Shown here piece by piece: positions 21,806 to 26,843 of a DNA stretch of 26,843 bases. This DNA is from DASRHK01 sp035650495 (GTDB lineage: Bacteria; Pseudomonadota; Gammaproteobacteria; Nevskiales; Nevskiaceae). A model generated the notes under the pieces. The model had not been told where the DNA came from and ran no database searches. It worked only from the letters and a program-made list of their open reading frames with translations. Every line of letters begins with the position of its first letter. Positions within the stretch are counted from its first letter, which is position 1. Both the position numbers and the translations under genes were made by a program. The stretch lies in assembly GCA_035650495.1 (NCBI GenBank), contig DASRHK010000077.1, forward strand, positions 1 to 26,843, given 5' to 3'.

Positions 21806-21902
21806 TCGATCAGGTTCTGGCGGGGGCGTATGCGGCCATGGATGGCCGCATACGAGCTCCAGGGAAGGAATTTTCAGGCGTCCCCTGCCGGGACCTGATC
21901 GA
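21806..21902 (-). repeat. Nested inverted-repeat element, copy 2
   Basis: This ~97-bp unit lies between trxB and the GST gene. Outer arms TCGATCAGGT (21806-21815) and ACCTGATCGA (21893-21902) are perfect complements; inside them is a perfect 28-nt palindrome (21827-21854). Read on the minus strand it aligns with copy 1 at 14510-14602. The paired arms differ between copies in a compensatory way, so the fold is kept. It begins six bases after the trxB stop. There is no T tract, so it is not a standard terminator. Confidence 0.8.
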
Positions 21903-21908
21903 TGACGC

Positions 21909-22868
21909 TCAAGCAACCGTGGCGATCTTGTCGAGATACCGCTCCGCATCGAGCGCCGCCTGGCAGCCCGTGCCCGCCGACGTCACCGCCTGACGATAGA
22001 CGTGATCCATCACGTCGCCCGCGGCGAACACGCCGGGCACGCTCGTTGCGGTCGCGTCGCCGCTGATGCCGGACTTCACTTTGATGTAGCCGCCGGCCAT
22101 GTCGAGCTGGCCTTCGAAGAGCTTCGTGTTGGGCTCGTGGCCGATCGCGATGAAGACGCCTTTGACGTCGAGGTCGCGCGTCTTGCCGTCGCGCACGTCC
22201 TTCACGCGCGCGCCGGTGACGCCGCTCGCATCGCCTTTCACTTCGTCCAGCGTCGAATGCCAGATCACTTCGACCTTGCCTTCGGCGACGCGCTTGAACA
22301 GCTTGTCGTGCAGGATCTTCTCGCCCTTGAACTTGTCGCGGCGATGCACGACGGTGACGTGCTTGGCGATGTTCGCGAGATAGATCGCTTCCTCGACGGC
22401 CGTGTTGCCGCCGCCGATCACCACGACGTCCTGACCCTTGTAGAAGAAACCATCGCACGTAGCGCAGGCGGAAACGCCCTTGCCGCGGAAGCTCTGCTCG
22501 CTCGGGATGCCGAGATATTTCGCCGACGCGCCGGTCGCGATGATCAGCGCGTCGCAGGTGTAGACGCCCTGATCACCTGTGAGCGTGAACGGCTTCTTCT
22601 TGAGATCGACCGACTGGATGTGGTCGTAGACGATCTGCGTGTCGAAGCGCTCGGCGTGCTTGCGCATGCGCTCCATCAGCGCCGGGCCCATGAGCCCTTC
22701 GACGTCGCCGGGCCAGTTGTCGACCTCGGTGGTCGTGGTCAGCTGGCCGCCGACCTCCAAGCCCGTGATCAGCACGGGCTTGAGGTTGGCGCGCGCCGCG
22801 TAAACCGCGGCGGTGTAGCCGGCCGGGCCCGATCCGAGAATGATCAGGCGATGGTGCTGTGCGCTCAC
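21909..22868 (-). CDS. trxB: Thioredoxin-disulfide reductase
   Basis: TrxB moves electrons from NADPH through FAD to thioredoxin. The 319-residue protein shows the FAD motif ILGSGPAGYTAAVYAARANL, EVDNWPGD, the redox pair CATC (C135/C138, the same numbers as in E. coli), the NADPH motif VVIGGGNTAVEEAIYLA with HRRDKF, and the C-terminal FAD motif GVFAAGDVMDHVYRQAVTSAGTGCQAALDAERYL. It starts with GTG right after the ahpC stop (TAAGTG), so translation is coupled. Next to ahpC it probably supplies reducing power for peroxide removal, in place of AhpF. A structured repeat follows its stop. Confidence 0.97.
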   Translation of the reverse strand: MSAQHHRLIILGSGPAGYTAAVYAARANLKPVLITGLEVGGQLTTTTEVDNWPGDVEGLMGPALMERMRKHAERFDTQIVYDHIQSVDLKKKPFTLTGDQGVYTCDALIIATGASAKYLGIPSEQSFRGKGVSACATCDGFFYKGQDVVVIGGGNTAVEEAIYLANIAKHVTVVHRRDKFKGEKILHDKLFKRVAEGKVEVIWHSTLDEVKGDASGVTGARVKDVRDGKTRDLDVKGVFIAIGHEPNTKLFEGQLDMAGGYIKVKSGISGDATATSVPGVFAAGDVMDHVYRQAVTSAGTGCQAALDAERYLDKIATVA

Positions 22869-23471
22869 TTAGAGCTTCGCCGCGTGCTTCGCGAGGTACT
22901 TGGCGACGCCTTCGGCGTTCGGCTTCATGCCTTCATCGCCTTTCTTCCAGCCGGCGGGGCAGACCTCGCCGTGCTGCTCGTTGAACTGCAGCGCGTCGAC
23001 CAGGCGCAGGATCTCGTCGACCTCGCGGCCGAGCGGCAGGTTGTTGACGATCTGCGCCTGCACGACGCCGTTCTTGTCGATCAGGAAGGTGCCGCGGAAG
23101 GCGACGCCGTCCTGGTGCTCGATGCCGTAGGCGCGCGTGATCTCGTGGTTGACGTCGGCGACCAGCGGGAACTTGACCGGGCCGATGCCGCCCTTGTCGA
23201 CCGGCGTGTTGCGCCAGGCGTAGTGGGAGAACTGCGAGTCGATCGACACGCCGACGACCTGCACGCCGCGCTCCTCGAACGACTTGATGCGGTGATCGTG
23301 CGCGATGATCTCGGAGGGGCACACGAAGGTGAAGTCGAGCGGGTAGAAGAACAGCACGACGTACTTCTTGCCGCGGTAGTCGGAGAGCTTGAAGGCTTCG
23401 TTGATGGAGCCGTCGGCCATGACGGCGGCGGCCTTGAAGTCGGGGGCCATGCGATTGACGAGTACGCTCAT
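22869..23471 (-). CDS. ahpC: 2-Cys peroxiredoxin (AhpC/Prx1 type)
   Basis: A 200-residue thiol peroxidase that reduces H2O2 and organic peroxides. The peroxidatic cysteine is C51 in FYPLDFTFVCPSE and the resolving cysteine is C171 in HGEVCPAGWKKGDEGMKP; GVSIDSQFSHYAWRNTP and RGTFLIDKNGVVQ are typical. This is the Prx1-like form reduced by thioredoxin, agreeing with trxB directly downstream. ATG 23471 follows CAGGAG with good spacing; the open frame upstream to 23564 is leader. A TAGAAT promoter and an OxyR-like site precede it. Confidence 0.96.
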   Translation of the reverse strand: MSVLVNRMAPDFKAAAVMADGSINEAFKLSDYRGKKYVVLFFYPLDFTFVCPSEIIAHDHRIKSFEERGVQVVGVSIDSQFSHYAWRNTPVDKGGIGPVKFPLVADVNHEITRAYGIEHQDGVAFRGTFLIDKNGVVQAQIVNNLPLGREVDEILRLVDALQFNEQHGEVCPAGWKKGDEGMKPNAEGVAKYLAKHAAKL

Positions 23472-23535
23472 CTCTTTGAACTCCTGTTGTGAGGCGGTGG
23501 GACTGGTGTGGGTCGGACCGCGTGACGAGGCGATG

Positions 23536-23564
23536 ATTCTAGGGATCGCGTCCGCCCGGAGCAA
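23536..23564 (-). promoter_or_regulatory. Candidate ahpC-trxB promoter
   Basis: On the minus strand TTGCTC (complement of 23559-23564), a 17-nt spacer and TAGAAT (complement of 23536-23541) precede a start near 23529, giving a leader of about 58 nt. The -10 is strong (5/6) and the -35 weak (3/6), the usual pattern for an activator-dependent promoter. Confidence 0.5.
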
Positions 23565-23601
23565 AGCAAATTTTCCAATGGCGCGGATAGCCGCCGCTTA
23601 T
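23565..23601. promoter_or_regulatory. OxyR-like binding site
   Basis: The OxyR consensus has four tetranucleotides spaced by 7: ATAG, CTAT, ATAG, CTAT. Here the spacing gives AGCA (23565-23568), CAAT (23576-23579), ATAG (23587-23590) and TTAT (23598-23601): one perfect, two with one mismatch, one poor. The site abuts the -35 of the ahpC promoter, where OxyR normally contacts RNA polymerase. It is also close to the dnaX start. Confidence 0.35.
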
Positions 23602-23627
23602 CGAAGTTTGAGACAATGCGTCTGCCC

Positions 23628-25253
23628 ATGAGTTATCTCGCCCTTGCCCGCAAATGGCGCCCCCGCACGTTCGCCGACGTGCTCGGCCAGGGCCACGTGG
23701 TCAAGGCCCTCGAGCACGCGCTCAACGGCGACCGGCTGCACCCCGCGATCCTGCTCACCGGTACGCGCGGCGTGGGCAAGACCACTCTGGCGCGGATCAT
23801 CGCCAAGGGGCTCAATTGCGAGAAGAACGGGGTCACCGCGAGCCCGTGCGGCAAGTGCTCGGCGTGCATGGAGATCGACGAAGGCCGCTTCGTCGACCTG
23901 CTCGAGATCGACGCCGCCAGCCGCACCAAGGTCGACGACACGCGCGCCATGCTCGACAACGTGCAGTACGCGCCGGTCCGCGGCCGCTACAAGGTGTACC
24001 TGATCGACGAAGTCCACATGCTGTCGGGCCACTCCTTCAACGCGCTCCTGAAGACGCTCGAGGAGCCGCCGCCGCACGTGAAGTTCATCCTCGCGACGAC
24101 GGATCCGCAGAAGCTGCCGGTGACGGTGCTGTCGCGCTGCCTGCAGTTCAACCTGAAGCGCCTGCCGCAGGCGACCATCCGCGATCTGCTCACCAAGGTG
24201 CTCGAGGAAGAGAAGGTGAGCGCGGAGCCAGGCGCGATCGCCGAGCTCGCACGCGCTGCCGACGGCTCGATGCGCGACGCGCTGTCGCTCACCGATCAGG
24301 CCATCGCGTTTGCGGGCGGGGCGGCGCTCACGCGGACGCAGACCGAAGAGATGCTCGGCGTCGTCGGACGCCGCACGCTGTTCGAAGTGCTCGAGGCGGT
24401 CGCCAAGGGCGATCCGGCGGCCGTGCTCGCGTGCATGCAGCGGCTCGACGCGCAGGCGCCGGATTACGATGCGCTGCTCAACGATCTCGCCGCGATCCTG
24501 CAGCGCATCGCCGTGCTGCAGGTGCTGCCCGATGCGGGCAACGAGGACGACGATCCGGTGCTGCGCACGCTCGCGGACAGCATCGACGCCGCCGACGTCC
24601 AGCTCTATTACCAGATCGTGGTGTTCGGCCGTCGCGACTTGCCGTGGGCGCCCGATCCGCGGCTCGGCTTCGAGATGACGCTGCTGCGGCTGCTCGCGTT
24701 CCGCGTCGGTGGCGCGGGCAGCGGCGAGCGCGTGGAAACGCCGCGTGCTGCGACGAAGACCGCGGCGCCGAAGCCGGCGCCGAAGGCTGCAGCACCGATC
24801 GCGAGCGCTGCGCCGGCACCCACGCAGCACGCAATCGCCGAGCCCGCCCCGGTGGGCGACTGGGACCAGCGCCTCGAGCAACTCGGCCTCGAAGGCTTGG
24901 TCAAACAGCTCGCGCGCAACTGTGCGTGCGTCGAAGCGAAGACCGACGCGATCCGCCTCGCGCTCGATCCGCGGATGAAGCATCTGCTGTCCGAGCCGCG
25001 GCGCGTGTCGATCGAGCAGGCGCTGACGAAGCAATCCGGCCAGCCGGTCAAGCTCGCGATCGACGTCGGCGCTCAGCCCGTCGACGACACGCCGGCGCAG
25101 CGCGAGCTGCAACGCACTGCGGCCCGCAACGCCGATGCCGAAGCCGCGATCGAGAAGGATCCCGTGATCCAGATGTTCAAGGAGCGCTTCGGCGCCACGG
25201 TGCGACCGGGCTCGGTCGAGCCCCTGACCAAGAGTGCCCACAAGCAGAGCTGA
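23628..25253 (+). CDS. dnaX: DNA polymerase III subunit tau (and possibly gamma)
   Basis: DnaX is the ATPase of the sliding-clamp loader and holds the replisome together. The 541-residue product starts MSYLALARKWRPRTFADVLGQ; ATG 23628 fits the family better than ATG 23616, which adds only four residues. Walker A is GTRGVGKTT (45-53), the zinc module uses C64, C74, C77 and C80, Walker B is YLIDEVHM, and sensor 1 includes ILATTDPQKLP with SRCLQF. An Ala/Pro-rich linker (~367-402) leads to the C-terminal tau domain. It is shorter than E. coli tau (643). I see no A-AAA-AAG slippery heptamer, so a gamma form by that route is not supported. Confidence 0.97.
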   Translation: MSYLALARKWRPRTFADVLGQGHVVKALEHALNGDRLHPAILLTGTRGVGKTTLARIIAKGLNCEKNGVTASPCGKCSACMEIDEGRFVDLLEIDAASRTKVDDTRAMLDNVQYAPVRGRYKVYLIDEVHMLSGHSFNALLKTLEEPPPHVKFILATTDPQKLPVTVLSRCLQFNLKRLPQATIRDLLTKVLEEEKVSAEPGAIAELARAADGSMRDALSLTDQAIAFAGGAALTRTQTEEMLGVVGRRTLFEVLEAVAKGDPAAVLACMQRLDAQAPDYDALLNDLAAILQRIAVLQVLPDAGNEDDDPVLRTLADSIDAADVQLYYQIVVFGRRDLPWAPDPRLGFEMTLLRLLAFRVGGAGSGERVETPRAATKTAAPKPAPKAAAPIASAAPAPTQHAIAEPAPVGDWDQRLEQLGLEGLVKQLARNCACVEAKTDAIRLALDPRMKHLLSEPRRVSIEQALTKQSGQPVKLAIDVGAQPVDDTPAQRELQRTAARNADAEAAIEKDPVIQMFKERFGATVRPGSVEPLTKSAHKQS

Positions 25254-25259
25254 TCGACG

Positions 25260-25595
25260 ATGAACCCGAACATGAAAGGTGCGCTGGGCAACCTGATGCG
25301 CCAGGCGCAGCAGATGCAGGAGAAGCTCAAGACCGCGCAGGAAGAGATCGCGCGGCTCGAGGTCACCGGCGAATCCGGCGCCGGCATGGTGAAGGTCACG
25401 CTGACCGGCAAGCACCAGTGCCGCAAGGTCGAGATCTCGCCCGACGCGCTCAAGGAAGACAAGGAATTCGTCGAGGACCTGATCGCGGCCGCGATCAACG
25501 CCGCGGCGGAGAAGGTCGAGCTGGCGACGCGCGACAAGATGGCCGCGGTTGGCGGCGGCCTGAACCTTCCGCCCGGAATGAGCTTGCCGTTCTAA
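25260..25595 (+). CDS. ebfC: YbaB/EbfC-family nucleoid-associated protein
   Basis: A 111-residue small DNA-binding protein of the YbaB/EbfC family, which forms a tweezer-like homodimer. Seen: the helical N terminus MKGALGNLMRQAQQMQEKLKTAQEEIARLEVTGESGAGMVKVTLTGKHQCRKVEISPDAL and the C-terminal helix DLIAAAINAAAEKVE, with the glycine/proline-rich end PPGMSLPF. The N-terminal methionine could be 25260 or the next ATG at 25272. It sits 6 nt after dnaX and 1 nt before the recR start, the conserved dnaX-ebfC-recR order. Confidence 0.96.
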   Translation: MNPNMKGALGNLMRQAQQMQEKLKTAQEEIARLEVTGESGAGMVKVTLTGKHQCRKVEISPDALKEDKEFVEDLIAAAINAAAEKVELATRDKMAAVGGGLNLPPGMSLPF

Positions 25596-25596
25596 A

Positions 25597-26211
25597 GTGA
25601 AATCCCGCGACGCCTCCAACTACACGCCGCGCATGGCGCGGCTGATCGACGCGCTGCGCAAGCTGCCGGGCGTCGGCCCGAAATCGGCGCAGCGCATGGC
25701 ATTCCATCTGCTCGATCGCGATCGCGCCGCCGCCGAACAGCTCGCCAACGCGATCCACGACGCGCTCACCGGCGTCGGCCGCTGCCCGAGCTGCCGCATG
25801 TTCTTCGAGGACGCTGCGTGCCGCTACTGCACCGAGGCGCGCAAGGCGACGGGCACGATCTGCGTCGTCGAAGGGCCCGCCGACCTGCAGGCGATCGAGA
25901 ACTCGACGCCGTTCCGCGGCCGCTATTTCGTGCTGATGGGCCGGTTGTCGCCGCTCGACGGCGTCGGTCCCGATGAGCTCGGCCTGCCGCAGCTCGGTCG
26001 CATCCTCACGGACGAAGGCGTGAAGGAGATGATCATCGCGACCAACCCGACGCAGGAAGGCGAGGCGACCGCGTTCTTCCTCGCCGAGATGGCGAAGGCG
26101 CGCGGCGTGAAGGTCACGCGCATCGCGCACGGCGTGCCGATGGGCGGCGAGATCGAATACGTCGACGGCGGCACGCTCGCGCACGCGATCTCCGGACGCC
26201 AGCCGCTCTAA
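25597..26211 (+). CDS. recR: Recombination mediator RecR
   Basis: RecR works with RecF and RecO to load RecA at gaps. The 204-residue protein has an N-terminal helix-hairpin-helix (LIDALRKLPGVGPKSAQRMAFHLL), a Cys4 zinc finger (CPSCRMFFEDAACRYC), a Toprim domain (ICVVEGPADLQAIE, YFVLMGRLSPLDGVGPDEL, ATNPTQEGEATAFFLAE) and the C-terminal RIAHGVPMGGEIEYVDGGTLAHAISGR. The GTG start at 25597 gives the family's usual N-terminal length; ATG 25633 would cut into it. It follows ebfC after a single base. Confidence 0.97.
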   Translation: MKSRDASNYTPRMARLIDALRKLPGVGPKSAQRMAFHLLDRDRAAAEQLANAIHDALTGVGRCPSCRMFFEDAACRYCTEARKATGTICVVEGPADLQAIENSTPFRGRYFVLMGRLSPLDGVGPDELGLPQLGRILTDEGVKEMIIATNPTQEGEATAFFLAEMAKARGVKVTRIAHGVPMGGEIEYVDGGTLAHAISGRQPL

Positions 26212-26224
26212 CCAAGGATTCCCG

Positions 26225-26843
26225 ATGTCCCGCGCTTTCCTCTTCTCCGAAGCCCTCGGCAACTATTTCTCGCGCGTCGGCGTGCGTGAGCCGCCGCTCT
26301 TTACGCAGCTACGCGAGGAGACGGCCAAGCTGCCGATGGCGCGCATGCAGATCGCGCCGGAGGAAGGCCAGTTCCTCGATCTGCTGTTGATGATGCTGCA
26401 GCCCACGCGCTGCATCGAGGTCGGCGTGTTCACCGGCTATTCGAGCATGATCACTGCGCTCGCGCTGCCGGACGACGGACGTCTGCTCGCGTGCGACGTC
26501 AACGAAGAGTGGACCGACATCGCACAGCGTTACTGGAAGCAGGCCGGCGTGCGCTCGCGCATCGACCTGCGCATCGCACCCGCGCTCGAGACGCTCGACG
26601 AGGAGCTCGCCGCCGGCAACGCGGGCAGCTACGACTTCGCGTTCATCGACGCCGACAAGGAGAACTACGTCGGCTACTACGAGCGCTGCCTCAAGCTCAT
26701 CCGCTCCGGCGGATTGATTGCCGTCGACAACACGCTCTGGTCGGGACGCGTTGCAGACGAGTCGGTCAACGACAAGGACACCGTCGCGATCCGCGCCTTC
26801 AACGAGCACGTCGTGAAGGATCAGCGCGTCGACATGTGTCTCG
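26225..26843 (+). CDS. Class I SAM-dependent O-methyltransferase (cut by window end)
   Basis: The frame from ATG 26225 stays open for 206 codons to the window edge, so the C-terminal ~15 residues are missing. It looks like the caffeoyl-CoA/catechol O-methyltransferase family 3: N-terminal LFSEALGNYFSRVGVREP, QIAPEEGQFLDLLLMML, the SAM motif CIEVGVFTGYSSMITALALP, LACDVNEEW, and the metal-binding FIDADKENYVGYYERCLKLIRSGGLIAVDNTLWSG with its Asp and Asn ligands. The natural substrate cannot be told from sequence. AAGGA (26213-26219 region) serves as ribosome binding site, 13 nt after recR, so it may be co-transcribed with it. Confidence 0.92.
   Translation, partial: MSRAFLFSEALGNYFSRVGVREPPLFTQLREETAKLPMARMQIAPEEGQFLDLLLMMLQPTRCIEVGVFTGYSSMITALALPDDGRLLACDVNEEWTDIAQRYWKQAGVRSRIDLRIAPALETLDEELAAGNAGSYDFAFIDADKENYVGYYERCLKLIRSGGLIAVDNTLWSGRVADESVNDKDTVAIRAFNEHVVKDQRVDMCL

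Noticed and set aside
23472..23627. Possible SRP (4.5S) RNA gene before dnaX, a common location
   Set aside because: The conserved GGAAGGAAGCAGCC-type loop is absent and the interval is too short once promoters are counted.

Overview
The window is a GC-rich chromosomal stretch made almost entirely of core housekeeping genes. The gene order infC-rpmI-rplT-pheS-pheT-ihfA-merR-tRNA-Pro, then eno-ftsB-ispD-ispF, surE-pcm-nlpD and dnaX-ebfC-recR, together with a sigma32-type promoter before htpG, points to a Gammaproteobacterium. I would guess the Xanthomonadales/Nevskiales/Steroidobacterales side of the class, but that is inference from gene order and GC bias.

Layout. 1-94: the 3' part of tRNA-Val(GAC) and its terminator. 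217-3381: a large adenylation-carrier-thioesterase (A-T-TE) enzyme with an acetoacetyl-CoA-synthetase-like first domain, placed where thrS is usually found. 3386-8851: a translation operon (IF3, L35, L20, both PheRS subunits, IHF-alpha, a MerR-type regulator) with visible regulatory structure: a sigma70-like promoter, an attenuator-like hairpin, an ATC start for infC, a structured infC-rpmI leader, and a strong terminator before pheS. 8867-8943: tRNA-Pro(GGG) on the minus strand. 9018-11795: eno, ftsB, ispD and ispF in tight overlap (glycolysis, cell division, MEP isoprenoid pathway). 11803-13030: a TetR regulator with a palindrome over its own promoter, and a convergent Smr-domain gene. 13069-15366: surE, pcm and nlpD (stationary-phase survival, protein repair, septal amidase activation), without the truD and rpoS genes often found there. 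15370-17292: sigma32 promoter and htpG. 17418-20702: a secreted 1094-residue HzsA-related protein with one heme c motif. 20699-23471 (minus strand): NlpC/P60 lipoprotein, a YibF-like GST, and a trxB-ahpC peroxide-defence pair behind a promoter with an OxyR-like site. 23628-26211: dnaX, ebfC and recR. 26225-end: a truncated O-methyltransferase.

The most notable items are: (1) a previously unannotated repeat of about 95 bp with nested inverted repeats, in two diverged copies (14510-14602 plus, 21806-21902 minus), each just downstream of a stop codon, with compensatory base changes, and with copy 1 apparently supplying the start codon and first codons of nlpD; (2) the lone A-T-TE enzyme between tRNA-Val and infC, with a hairpin over its ribosome binding site; (3) the HzsA-related heme protein fused to two Hydin-like domains and an FN3 domain. 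No CRISPR array, insertion sequence or prophage gene was seen, and no gene-free stretch exceeds 300 bases.
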